Below, piece by piece: positions 17,770 through 31,093 of a DNA stretch of 64,000 nucleotides. Location of the stretch: the NCBI GenBank assembly GCA_963830205.1, contig CAWHLP010000031.1:210719-274718 (forward strand), given 5' to 3'. Position 1 is the first letter of the stretch. Every line of letters begins with the position of its first letter. This DNA comes from CAVSRC01 sp963830205. Lineage in GTDB: Bacteria > Pseudomonadota > Alphaproteobacteria > Rhizobiales > Kaistiaceae. Below the pieces are notes generated by a model that was not told the DNA's origin, searched no databases, and saw nothing but the letters and a program-made list of their open reading frames with translations. Both the position numbers and the translations under genes were made by a program.

Positions 17770-18810
17770 ATGACTGCTTCCTCCGGTTTCGCGTTCTCCG
17801 TCATCGGTATCAACCACGGTCACATCTACGGTCAGGTCAAGGTGATGCAGGAGGCCGGCTGCCGCCTGAAAGCGTTCCATGCGCCGGAAGACGACCTCGC
17901 CGCCGACTTCTCCAAGGCGTTTCCCGACGCGGTGCGCGTCGCCGACGAGCGCGCCATCCTCGACGACCCGGAAGTCAAGCTGGTTGTCGGCGCCGGCATC
18001 CTCTCCGATCGGGCCCCGATGGCGGTGCGCGCCATGCGCGCCGGCAAGGACGTGATGCTCGACAAGCCGGGCGCCACCACGCTCGACCAGCTCGCCGAGC
18101 TGCGCCGCACCCAGGCCGAGACCGGTCGCATCTTCTCGATCTGCTATTCCGAGCACTACACCCAGCCGGCGACCGTCGCCGCCGCCAACCTGGTCAAGGC
18201 CGGCGCCATCGGCCGCGTCGTCTCGACCGTCGGCCTCGGGCCGCACCGCGTCGGCAACTACCGGCGGCCCGACTGGTTCTACCAGCGCGCCCGCTATGGC
18301 GGCATCCTGTGCGACATCGGCTCGCATCAGGTCGAGCAGTTCCTGTTCTTCACCGGCAGCACCAAGGCCGAGGTGCTGTCGAGCCAGATCGCCAATTTCG
18401 ACCATCCGGCGACGCCCGAGCTCGAGGACTTCGGCCAGATGGTGCTGGCCTCCGACCATGCCGCCGGCTACATCCGCGTCGACTGGTTCACCCCCGACAA
18501 GCTGCCCAACTGGGGCGACGGCCGCCTGTTCCTGGTCGGCACCGAGGGCACCATCGAACTGCGCAAATATGTCGATGTCGACGGCCGGCCCGGCGAGGAC
18601 CACCTGTTCCTCGTCAACCGTGACGGCGTCAGGTACATCGACTGCTCCACGACCAAGATCCGCTACGGCGAGGAGCTGCGCGACGACGTCAACAATCGCA
18701 CCGAAACCGCCATGCCGCAGGCGCACTGCTTCTACGCCACCGAGCTGACCCTGATCGCCCAGGCCAATGCCAAACGCATCGGCGGCGCCCGTCCGGAGGC
18801 CGCCCGATGA
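17770..18810 (+). CDS. Gfo/Idh/MocA family oxidoreductase, atypical nucleotide loop
   Basis: Predicted NAD(P)-dependent sugar dehydrogenase, 346 residues. The dinucleotide loop is SVIGINHGHIYGQV in place of GxGxxG, and the usual EKP is DKP (MLDKPGATTLDQLAEL). GGILCDIGSHQVEQFLF supplies the conserved His of the substrate domain. These changes mark a distinct subfamily rather than a broken gene, since the rest is intact. It follows the permeases by 30 bases and overlaps the next oxidoreductase by four. Confidence 0.85.
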   Translation: MTASSGFAFSVIGINHGHIYGQVKVMQEAGCRLKAFHAPEDDLAADFSKAFPDAVRVADERAILDDPEVKLVVGAGILSDRAPMAVRAMRAGKDVMLDKPGATTLDQLAELRRTQAETGRIFSICYSEHYTQPATVAAANLVKAGAIGRVVSTVGLGPHRVGNYRRPDWFYQRARYGGILCDIGSHQVEQFLFFTGSTKAEVLSSQIANFDHPATPELEDFGQMVLASDHAAGYIRVDWFTPDKLPNWGDGRLFLVGTEGTIELRKYVDVDGRPGEDHLFLVNRDGVRYIDCSTTKIRYGEELRDDVNNRTETAMPQAHCFYATELTLIAQANAKRIGGARPEAAR

Positions 18811-19888
18811 GCAAGCGTCTCAAGGTCGGCGTGGTCGGCGGTGGCATTGGCGCCGGTCACATCGCCGCCTATCGCGAATTGCCCGATCTCTACGAGGTCG
18901 TCGCCTTCTGCGACGTCGACCCGGCCAAGAACGAAAAGGCCAAGGCGGAATTCGGCATCGCCGATACGACCACGTCGTTCGCGGAGCTGCTTTCCCGCGA
19001 CCTCGACGTCGTCAACATCACGACGCCCTCCAACCTGCATTTCGAACAGGCCATGCAGGCGCTTGCGGCTGGCCGCAACGTGGTGGTCGAGAAGCCCTTC
19101 GTCAGTTCGCTGGCCGAGGCCGACCGGATGGCCGAAGCGGAGAAGAAATCCGGCAAGAAGGTTTCGCCGATCTTCCAGTACCGCTTCGCCAACGGTATCC
19201 GCCAGTTCCTGCATCTCCGCGACAAGGGCTTTGTCGGCAAGACCTACGCCGCCACGGTCGAGACCCACTGGGCGCGCGGCGCCGCCTATTACGACAATCC
19301 CTGGCGCGGCCGCTGGGCGAGCGAACTGGGCGGGACGCTCGCCACCCACGCCATCCACAATCACGACATGCTGACCTACCTGATCGGCCCGATCAGCGCG
19401 GTCTTCGCCCGCACCACCACGCGGGTGAACCCGATCGAGACCGAGGACTGCGCTGCGCTTTCCCTCGAGATGGCCGACGGATCGCTGGTCACTCTTTCGG
19501 TCACGGTCGGCGCCCAGACCGAGATCTCGCGGCTGCGCTTCTATTTCGACGGGCTGACGGTTGAGAGCAACCACAGCCCCTACAATGCCGGCACCGCGCC
19601 GTGGACCTTCATCACCGCCGATGCCGACCGCCAGAAGGCGATCGACGCGGCGATCAAGGAGGTCCCGGTTCTGCCTGAGCGCAACACCGGCCAGTTCCTG
19701 CTCCTCCACAAGGCGCTGACCGAGGGCGGCCCGCTGCCCGTCTCGATCGCCGACGCGCGGCCGTCGATCGAACTGCTCACCGCCGCCTACTACTCCGTCC
19801 ACAGCGGCACGGACGTCAGGCTGCCGATCGGCAGCGACCACCCCTTCTACCAGGGCTGGTTGGCGACCATGGCGAGAAGGAAGGGCTG

Positions 19889-19889
<1 letters not shown>
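18807..19889 (+). CDS. Gfo/Idh/MocA family oxidoreductase
   Basis: NAD(P)-dependent dehydrogenase of 360 residues. The Rossmann motif VGVVGGGIGAGHIAAY is at the start, followed by the catalytic-lysine motif VVEKPFVSSLAEAD and GTLATHAIHNHDMLTYL in the substrate domain. The start is coupled to the previous gene (ATGA), and the stop abuts the ATPase gene start (TGATG). It probably oxidises the imported sugar or its 3-keto derivative; exact specificity cannot be seen. Confidence 0.9.
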
Positions 19890-20999
<1,110 letters not shown>

Positions 21000-21027
21000 A
21001 TTCTGCATCGACTGGAACCTGATCGAA

Positions 21028-22329
21028 GTGAAATACGCCATTGTTGGAACCGGCTCGCGTCACCTGATGTTCCGCGACGCCATCATCGAGACCTTCTCCG
21101 CCACCAACGAACTCGTGGCCTTAAGCGATTCCAACCCGCACCGCCTGGAGCTCTCCGCCGGCCAGACCCGGCAGATCACCGGCAAGCCGGTGGCCGCCTA
21201 CGCCGCCGACGACTTCGATCGCATGATTGCGACCGAAAAGCCCGACGTGGTGGTGATCACGGTGCCGGACTACCTCCACGACCGCTACATCGCCCGCGCC
21301 ATGGAGCTTGGCTGCGACGTCATCACCGAGAAGCCGATGACCATCGACATCGGCCGCCTGCGCCATGTGCTCGAAGCCAAGCAGAAGACCGGCAAGTCGA
21401 TCACCGTCAGCTTCAACTACCGCTACGCGCCGCACCGCACCCAGGTGAAGGACATCCTCATGTCCGGCGTGATCGGCGAGATCACCGCGGTCGACTTCCG
21501 CTGGTATCTCGACCGCGTCCACGGCGCCGACTATTTCCGCCGCTGGCATCGCTACAAGGACAGGTCGGGCGGGCTGCTGGTTCACAAGGCGACCCATCAT
21601 TTCGACCTGGTCAATTGGTGGATCGCCTCCACCCCGAAGACCGTCCACGCCTTCGGCAAGCGCGCCTTCTACCGCCCGGAGATGGCCGATAGCTCTCGGC
21701 CTCAGCGACCGCGGCGAGCGCTGCCACGGCTGCCCGGCGGCGGCGCGCTGCGACTACAAGCTGGTCATGGAGGAGCACGAGGGGCTGAAGCAGCTCTATC
21801 TCGATGGCGAGAGCTTCGACGGCTACTACCGCGACCGCTGCGTCTTCGCCGAGACATCACCATCGAGGACACCATGCAGGTGCAGGTGGCCTATGCCAGC
21901 GGCGCCACCATGAACTACACGCTCACCGCCTATTCCCCGTGGGAGGGGCTGGAGATCAAGTTCCACGGCACCAAGGGCGAACTGACCCACCGCCATGTCG
22001 AGGTGCACGGCATCTTCGGCGGCAAGCGCACGCCCGGCGGCCACGAATCGATCGCGACCGAACTGCACCTCGCCGGCAGCGACCCAGAGCCAATCGAGGT
22101 GTGGCGCGGCGAAGGGGCGCATGGCGGCGGCGACCGCGTCATGCTCGGCCACCTCTTCGACAAGGCCAACGTGCCGCCCGACAAATATGGCCGCGCCGCC
22201 AGCGAGGTGATGGGCGCCTGGTCGATCCTGACCGGGATCGCCGCCAACGCCTCCATCGCCACAGGCGATGTCATCGACGTCGACCGGCTGCTCGCCGATA
22301 ACGGCATCGAGCTGGCCCGGCCGGCCTGA
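21028..22329 (+). CDS. Gfo/Idh/MocA family oxidoreductase with cysteine motif (two compensating frameshifts)
   Basis: Last gene of the operon, about 433 residues. The N-terminus KYAIVGTGSRHLMFRDAI, ITEKPMTIDIGRL and HKATHHFDLVNWW define the family. Between about 21690 and 21855 the correct sequence is in another frame and restores GERCHGCPAAARCDYK and DGYYRDRCVFAE. This cysteine pattern (C-x2-C-x5-C, then a further C) occurs in a longer subgroup of these oxidoreductases. The first shift looks like an extra base (near GATAGCTCTC), the second like a missing G in GAGGACATC, so the frame recovers. The GTG at 21028 is the only sensible start in frame; its ribosome site is weak. Confidence 0.82.
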   Translation: MKYAIVGTGSRHLMFRDAIIETFSATNELVALSDSNPHRLELSAGQTRQITGKPVAAYAADDFDRMIATEKPDVVVITVPDYLHDRYIARAMELGCDVITEKPMTIDIGRLRHVLEAKQKTGKSITVSFNYRYAPHRTQVKDILMSGVIGEITAVDFRWYLDRVHGADYFRRWHRYKDRSGGLLVHKATHHFDLVNWWIASTPKTVHAFGKRAFYRPEMADSSRPQRPRRALPRLPGGGALRLQAGHGGARGAEAALSRWRELRRLLPRPLRLRRDITIEDTMQVQVAYASGATMNYTLTAYSPWEGLEIKFHGTKGELTHRHVEVHGIFGGKRTPGGHESIATELHLAGSDPEPIEVWRGEGAHGGGDRVMLGHLFDKANVPPDKYGRAASEVMGAWSILTGIAANASIATGDVIDVDRLLADNGIELARPA

Positions 22330-22348
22330 GCGATAGCGCCAAAGCGAG

Positions 22349-22374
22349 GCCCACCCGCGCCTGCTCGGGCGGGC
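22349..22374. terminator. Stem-loop between convergent genes
   Basis: GCCC-A-CCCG (22349-22357) pairs with CGGG-C-GGGC (22366-22374), one mismatch, around an eight-base loop. It lies in the 48-base gap between the oxidoreductase stop (plus) and the uup stop (minus), so it probably serves as a bidirectional terminator. There is no T-run. Confidence 0.45.
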
Positions 22375-22377
22375 GCC

Positions 22378-24198
<1,821 letters not shown>

Positions 24199-24336
24199 GG
24201 CTCGAAGGCAGCCTGTGTAGCCGACGGCCGCGCCGCTGAACAGATTGCCGCGATGCTGGCGGCCCCTGCCCTCCGCGCGGGGCCGCGATGCGGCGTTGTG
24301 GCGCTTCGCATTTGACCTAGCGCATGGTTTTGACTG

Positions 24337-24356
24337 TTTTTGATCGCTATTGATCG
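24337..24356. promoter_or_regulatory. Candidate DeoR-type operator upstream of the class II aldolase
   Basis: TTTTTGATCGCTATTGATCG lies 30 bases before the aldolase ATG. Its reverse complement matches positions 36394-36413, upstream of the second DeoR-regulated operon, at 18 of 20 bases. It also contains an internal GATC-N5-GATC symmetry. Shared binding by a DeoR-family repressor is inferred from that match. Confidence 0.5.
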
Positions 24357-24385
24357 AAACAGCTCAGAGTTTCAGCAGGAAGACC

Positions 24386-25273
24386 ATGACCTCCCCCAAT
24401 ACCGCCGCCTCCTGGTTCGTCTCCGACATGGTGAAGATCACCGCCGACGCCTGGCTCAAAGGCTGGGACGAGCGCAACGGCGGCAACGTGTCGTTCCGCC
24501 TGCTCGAGCAAGACGTGGCGCCGTTCCTGGCAGGGTGGCACGAGGACCGCGTGCTGCCGCTGGAGGAGCCGCTGCCCGAGCTCGCCGGCGAGTACTTCCT
24601 GGTCACCGGCTCGGGAAAATACTTCCGCAACGTCCAGCTCGCCCCGGAAGCCAATCTCGGCGTCATCCGCGTGCTCACCGGCGGCCGCGCGGTGGCGGTG
24701 TGCTGGGGCTACAGCGACGGCGCGGTGCCGACCTCGGAACTCTCGGCCCACCTCAAGTCCCACGTCGTCCGCCAGCGCATGGCGCCGGGCAAGCGCGCGG
24801 CGATCGTGCATTGCCACGCCACCAACCTGATCGCGCTCTCCTATGTGCTGGACTTCAACACCGACAACGTCACGCGCGCCTTGTGGGAAGCCAGCACCGA
24901 ATGCCTGGTGGTCTTTCCCGAGGGCGTCGGCACGATTGCCTGGATGGTCCCCGGCACCGCGGCGATCGGCGATGCGACCGCCGAAGAGATGAAGACGCAC
25001 GCGCTGGTGCTGTGGCAGTACCACGGCATCTTCGGCACCGGCGAGACCCCCGACGAGGCCTTCGGCCTGATCGACACGGCGGAAAAGGCCGCCGACATCC
25101 TCGTCCGCGTCATCTCCATGGGCGGCGCCCGCCAGACCATGTCGACGGAGAACCTCAGAGACCTGGCGGCGCGCTTCAAGGTGACGCCGCTCGCCTCGGC
25201 GCTGGCGCTCCCCGGCTGGACGCTCGGCGATCTTCCCTCCCGCCCGGCGCCCACCCTGCTGCGCAGCGCGTGA
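24386..25273 (+). CDS. rhaD: Rhamnulose-1-phosphate aldolase, single-domain class II
   Basis: Zinc-dependent aldolase that splits L-rhamnulose 1-phosphate into dihydroxyacetone phosphate and L-lactaldehyde. The 295-residue protein tracks E. coli RhaD closely: SWFVSDMVKITADAWLKGWD, NGGNVSFRL, VTGSGKYFRNVQL, and the active-site segments PTSELSAH (catalytic Glu), VHCHATN (two zinc His) and WQYHGIFG (third zinc His). AGGAAG lies upstream of the ATG at 24386; an in-frame ATG at 24350 is less likely. It is convergent with rhaI/rhaD and separate from them, so the locus encodes two different enzymes for the same cleavage. Confidence 0.92.
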   Translation: MTSPNTAASWFVSDMVKITADAWLKGWDERNGGNVSFRLLEQDVAPFLAGWHEDRVLPLEEPLPELAGEYFLVTGSGKYFRNVQLAPEANLGVIRVLTGGRAVAVCWGYSDGAVPTSELSAHLKSHVVRQRMAPGKRAAIVHCHATNLIALSYVLDFNTDNVTRALWEASTECLVVFPEGVGTIAWMVPGTAAIGDATAEEMKTHALVLWQYHGIFGTGETPDEAFGLIDTAEKAADILVRVISMGGARQTMSTENLRDLAARFKVTPLASALALPGWTLGDLPSRPAPTLLRSA

Positions 25274-25333
25274 GCTACAGGTCCGGCGCTTGTTATTGAG
25301 CGATTGTGCGTAGGATTGCGCAGTCGCGCTTTC

Positions 25334-25448
25334 CCCTCCCCTGAAAGGGGAGGGTCGCCGCGCAGCGGCGGGGAGGGGTCGGCATCGACCTGCCCACGAC
25401 CCCCACCCGGTTGGCTGCGCCAACCGACCTCCCCCTTTCAGGGGGAGG
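25334..25448. repeat. Intergenic palindromic element with four stem-loops
   Basis: Four consecutive inverted repeats: CCCTCCCCT-GAA-AGGGGAGGG (25334-25354), CGCCGC-GCA-GCGGCG (25356-25370), GGTTGGC-TGC-GCCAACC (25409-25425) and CCTCCCCC-TTTCA-GGGGGAGG (25428-25448). The outer pair are also near-inverted copies of each other. This is the look of the dispersed intergenic mosaic repeats of rhizobia and relatives. It sits between two convergent genes, where it could terminate both transcripts. Confidence 0.7.
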
Positions 25449-25476
25449 AGAACACCCCACGCGCCGGCCTGCCGCC

Positions 25477-26773
25477 CTACACGATGCCGCCGCCGGCGCC
25501 GCTGACCGCCGGGCGCTCCTTGGCCACCTTCGCCCGATACTTCGCCGCGCGGTAGGCGGCGACCGGATCGATGGCGCCGCCCTTGTCGGCGCGCACCTTG
25601 GCGAGGATCGGGGCGACGTCGGTGGTGTAGGCCGCTTTCAGCGTCTGGTTCGCCATCAGCGCATCGTTGCTTTCCTGATAGCCGGCGAGCGCCGCGCGGT
25701 CGACGATGAGCGCCTGGGCATAGGCGCGCACGATCTCCACCGCGCTGGTGATCAGGCTCTCGATCGGGTCGGTGACGTTGTGCGACTGGTCGATCATGTA
25801 GGCCGGGTTGAAGCCCTTGGCCTTGCGCGCGGCCGCGCCGACCAGCTCGTTGAAGACCAGGAAGAGCTGGTAGGGATTGATCGAGGCCGCATCGAGGTCG
25901 TCGTCGCCGTACTTCGAATCGTTGAAGTGGAAGCCGGCGAGCTTGCCGGCATGGATCAGTCGGGCGACGATCATCTCGATGTTGACGGTCGGCGCGTGGT
26001 GGCCGAGGTCGACCAGGCAGAAGGCCTTGGGCCCAAGCTCGCTCGCCGCCAGGTAGCTCGACCCCCAGTCCTGGATGACGGTCGAGTAGAAGGCCGGCTC
26101 GTAGATCTTGTGCTCGATGAAGATGCGCCAGCCGGCGGGCAGCGCCGCATAGACTTGCTTCATCGAATCGAGGTAGCGCGCGAAGGCTTGCGTGAAATCG
26201 CTCTGGCCGGGGAAGTTGGAGCCGTCGCCGATCCACACCGTCAGCGCCGTCGAGCCCAGCTTCTCGCCGATCTCGATGCACTCGATGTTGTGGGCGATCG
26301 CCTGGTCGCGCACCGCCTTGTCGGTATGGCTCAGGCTGCCGAACTTGTAGCTCTTCTTCTGGCCGGGCGAATCCTGGAAGGTGTTGGAGTTCATGGCGTC
26401 GAAGCCAAGGCCCAGCTTCTCGGCCTTCTGCTTCAGCCCCTTGAGGTTCCTGACCTTGTCCCACGGGATATGCAGCGAGACGGTCGGCGTCGCCTGCGCC
26501 AGCTGGTTGATGACGGCGCAATCGTCGAGCTTGTCGAAGATGTCGCGTGGCTCGCCCACCCCGGGGAAGCGGGCGAAGCGCGTGCCGCCGGTGCCGACGC
26601 CCCACGACGGGATCGCCACGGCGAACGCCGCCACCTGGGCTCGCGATCGTGTCGATGTCGATGCCGCGGCGGGCAAGCTGGGCGCCGAGCGCCGCATAGT
26701 CCGCGTCCAGTCCGGCCTGACGTTTCTTGTTTTCCCTGGCGATCAGATCCTGATCGATCGGCCCCTTGGCCAT
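25477..26773 (-). CDS. rhaI: L-rhamnose isomerase (frameshifted near the N-terminus)
   Basis: Metal-dependent aldose-ketose isomerase converting L-rhamnose to L-rhamnulose, of the Pseudomonas stutzeri/rhizobial type (about 430 residues). The start MAKGPIDQDLIARENKKRQA is in one frame up to about 26645. The rest (AQVAAFAVAIPSWGVGTGG to the end) is in another; the total is 3n+1. Metal-site segments are FIEHKIYEPAFYS (Glu), CLVDLGHHAP (Asp, His), GFHFNDSKYGDDDLD and the later YMIDQSHN. It follows rhaD after 17 bases on the same strand. Confidence 0.9.
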
Positions 26774-26790
26774 GGGTTTCCTCTTCTTTT

Positions 26791-28884
<2,094 letters not shown>

Positions 28885-28959
28885 CTTGCTTGGCTGACAG
28901 TAGAGGTTGGCCGCCGGTGGCAGCGGGGGCAGGGAAAGGTTTCGCAGAAGGGTGCCGAA

Positions 28960-29053
28960 TGTCAATCAAAACTACTCACAACCGAGCATATTGCAGCGCA
29001 AAACCTGCTTGGTGCGGCGCAATATTATCGAAAATGACGGTTTGTGATTGACA
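28960..29053. promoter_or_regulatory. Divergent rhaD/rhaR promoter region with operator-like repeats
   Basis: TGATTGACA occurs on both strands (minus at 28968-28960, plus at 29045-29053). Each contains a perfect TTGACA -35 hexamer pointing at its own gene, but no good -10 follows at 16-18 bases. Between them lies an imperfect inverted repeat, ATATTGCAGCGC (28988-28999) with GCGGCGCAATAT (29014-29025), 10 of 12 positions paired. This is the likely binding region for RhaR, controlling both directions. Confidence 0.55.
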
Positions 29054-29092
29054 CTGTGAGAATTCCTTGGTGATGTCTGAGCGGGAGGAGCA

Positions 29093-29902
29093 ATGCACGA
29101 AATCGAGCGCCATCGCATCATTCTCAGCGAAGTCGGCGAGAAGCCGGTCGTCACGGTTTCCGAGCTGGTCGCGCTGACCGGCGCCTCGGAGGCGACGATC
29201 CGCCGCGACATCGGCGCGCTCCACGTCGCCGGCCAGATCCGCCGCGTGCGCGGCGGCGCCGAGGCGCTGCACCCGCCCCAGGTGGTCGGCATCGCCGGAC
29301 GGCCCTTCTCGGTCAACGAGGGGGTCAACGTCGACAAGAAGCGGGCCATCGCGCAGGCCGCGGTGGCGCTGTGCGAAGAGGGCGATTCGATCATCATCAA
29401 CGGCGGCACCACCACCTTTCAGATGGTCCTCCACCTCGCCCGCCGGCGGATGCAGATCCTCACCAACTCGTTCCCGATCGCCGAGCACCTCCTGCGCAAT
29501 TCCAGGAACACGATCACGCTGCCCGGCGGCGCCATCTACCGCGAGCAGAACATCATCCTGAGCCCCTTCGAGAACGACGTGACGCGCAACTTCTATGCGC
29601 GCCGCATGTTCACCAGCGCCCGCGGCATCGGCCCGCTCGGCGTCATGGAGGGCGATCCGCTGCTCATCCAGGCCGAGCAGAAGCTGCTCAACCAGGCCGA
29701 GGAGCTGGTTCTGCTGGTCGATTCGTCCAAGTTCGCCAACCGCTCGAGCCTGATCCTGTGCCCGCTCGAGCGCGTCCACACCGTGATCACCGACGACGGC
29801 GTCTCCACCCGGGACGCCAAGGTCGTCGAACAGGCCGGAATCCGTCTCATCGTCGCCGCCCGGGAGGAGAGCGACAGTGAGGCGTCATCGTCGGCGGCAT
29901 GA
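29093..29902 (+). CDS. rhaR: DeoR-family transcriptional repressor of rhamnose genes
   Basis: DNA-binding regulator of 269 residues. The N-terminal DeoR winged helix-turn-helix (about 1-60) contains VSELVALTGASEATIRRDIG and VRGGAEAL. The C-terminal sugar-isomerase-like effector domain has NGGTTTFQM, ILTNSFPIAEHL and LVDSSKF. In rhizobia the DeoR-type RhaR represses the transport and catabolic genes until a rhamnose intermediate appears. GGGAGGAG precedes the ATG. Its stop lies 56 bases before the rhaS start, so it heads the rha transport operon. Confidence 0.9.
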   Translation: MHEIERHRIILSEVGEKPVVTVSELVALTGASEATIRRDIGALHVAGQIRRVRGGAEALHPPQVVGIAGRPFSVNEGVNVDKKRAIAQAAVALCEEGDSIIINGGTTTFQMVLHLARRRMQILTNSFPIAEHLLRNSRNTITLPGGAIYREQNIILSPFENDVTRNFYARRMFTSARGIGPLGVMEGDPLLIQAEQKLLNQAEELVLLVDSSKFANRSSLILCPLERVHTVITDDGVSTRDAKVVEQAGIRLIVAAREESDSEASSSAA

Positions 29903-29958
29903 GGCGCGCCGATTCACCTCAGGGCAAATGCAAGGTATCCAAAGGGAGGATGCGTGAA

Positions 29959-30954
29959 ATGAAGCTTCTGAAAACGTTGGTGATCGGCACGGCGATGGCG
30001 CTTGCCTTTGCCGTCCAGCCGGCTTCGGCCGACACCGTGAAGATCGCTCTTCTGGTCAAGAACCTGGGCAACGGCTTCTTCGATGCCGCCAACAAGGGCG
30101 CCCAGGAAGCCGCCAAGGAGCTGGGCAATGTCGAAGTGATCTACACCGGCCCGACCCAGGCGACGCCGGAAGGCCAGATCGACATCATCAATTCGCTGGT
30201 CGCCCAGGGCGTCAACGCCATCGCCGTCTCGGCCAACGACGCCGACGCGCTGGTGCCGGCCCTCAAGAAGGCCATGGACCGCGGCATCACCGTCGTCTCC
30301 TTCGATTCCGGCGTGGCCAAGGCCGGCCGCCAGATGAACCTGCTGGCTTCCGCCACCGCGCTCATCGGCGACCAGTGCCTGAAGATGGCCGACGACCTGC
30401 TCGCCGGCAGCAAGGGCAACGTCGCCATCCTTTCGGCCACCTCGACCGCCACCAACCAGAATGCCTGGATCGAGGTGATGAAGGCGGACGCGGCCAAGTT
30501 CCCGAACATCAACCTGACCAAGGTCGTCTACGGCGACGACAAGCAGGACAAGAGCTACACCGAGGCCAAGGGCCTGATCGACAGCGATCCCGCCCTCAAG
30601 GTCATCATCGCCCCGACCACGGTGGGCATCGCCGCCGCGGCGCAGTACGTCGAGGACAACAAGCTGGTCGGCAAGGTGCTGGTCACCGGCCTCGGCCTGC
30701 CCTCCGAGATGATCAACCACGTCAAGTCGGGCGCCGCGCCCGAGTTCGCCCTGTGGAACCCGATCGACCTCGGCTATGCCGCGACCACGATCGCCTACAA
30801 CCTTGCCACCGGCAAGGAGAAGGCGGTCGCCGGCGGCGAGCTGTCGATGGGCAAGCTCGGCAAGGTCAAGCTCGACGACGACCTGTCCGGCCCGATGGCC
30901 CCGCCCTTCGTCTTCGACGCCAAGAACATCGACGAGTTCTCGAAGGTCTACTGA
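29959..30954 (+). CDS. rhaS: Rhamnose ABC transporter substrate-binding protein
   Basis: Periplasmic binding protein of the RbsB (CUT2) type, 331 residues. The signal peptide MKLLKTLVIGTAMALAFA ends at SADT. The mature part has KIALLVKNLGNGFFDAANKG, QIDIINSLVAQGVNAIAVSA and TVVSFDSGV. The ATG at 29959 is chosen because AAGGGAGG lies about nine bases upstream; the ATG at 29950 abuts that site. It is followed by a perfect hairpin before rhaT. Confidence 0.92.
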   Translation: MKLLKTLVIGTAMALAFAVQPASADTVKIALLVKNLGNGFFDAANKGAQEAAKELGNVEVIYTGPTQATPEGQIDIINSLVAQGVNAIAVSANDADALVPALKKAMDRGITVVSFDSGVAKAGRQMNLLASATALIGDQCLKMADDLLAGSKGNVAILSATSTATNQNAWIEVMKADAAKFPNINLTKVVYGDDKQDKSYTEAKGLIDSDPALKVIIAPTTVGIAAAAQYVEDNKLVGKVLVTGLGLPSEMINHVKSGAAPEFALWNPIDLGYAATTIAYNLATGKEKAVAGGELSMGKLGKVKLDDDLSGPMAPPFVFDAKNIDEFSKVY

Positions 30955-30972
30955 GGGCTTCTCTCGAACCTC

Positions 30973-30997
30973 GCGGGAGGCGCAACGCGCCTCCCGC
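30973..30997 (+). promoter_or_regulatory. Stem-loop between rhaS and rhaT
   Basis: GCGGGAGGCGC-AAC-GCGCCTCCCGC is an 11-base perfect stem, 19 bases after the rhaS stop. There is no T-run. It probably shields the rhaS message or partly terminates, keeping the binding protein in excess over rhaTPQ. Confidence 0.65.
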
Positions 30998-31093
30998 CCT
31001 TGCCCTTCGGGCGCCCCGGCGGCTGCGTCGACGGCTCCCCTGTCGAGAGGCCCTGGGCGCGCGTAGACTTGCGCCGGTTCGGAACATTTCCGC

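Noticed and set aside
25334..25448. Repeated palindromic units resembling a CRISPR
   Set aside because: No regularly spaced direct repeats with unique spacers; it is a cluster of different stem-loops.
29899..29958. Earlier rhaS start (ATG at 29899 overlapping the rhaR stop)
   Set aside because: It would add 20 residues before the signal peptide; the ribosome site AAGGGAGG supports 29959.
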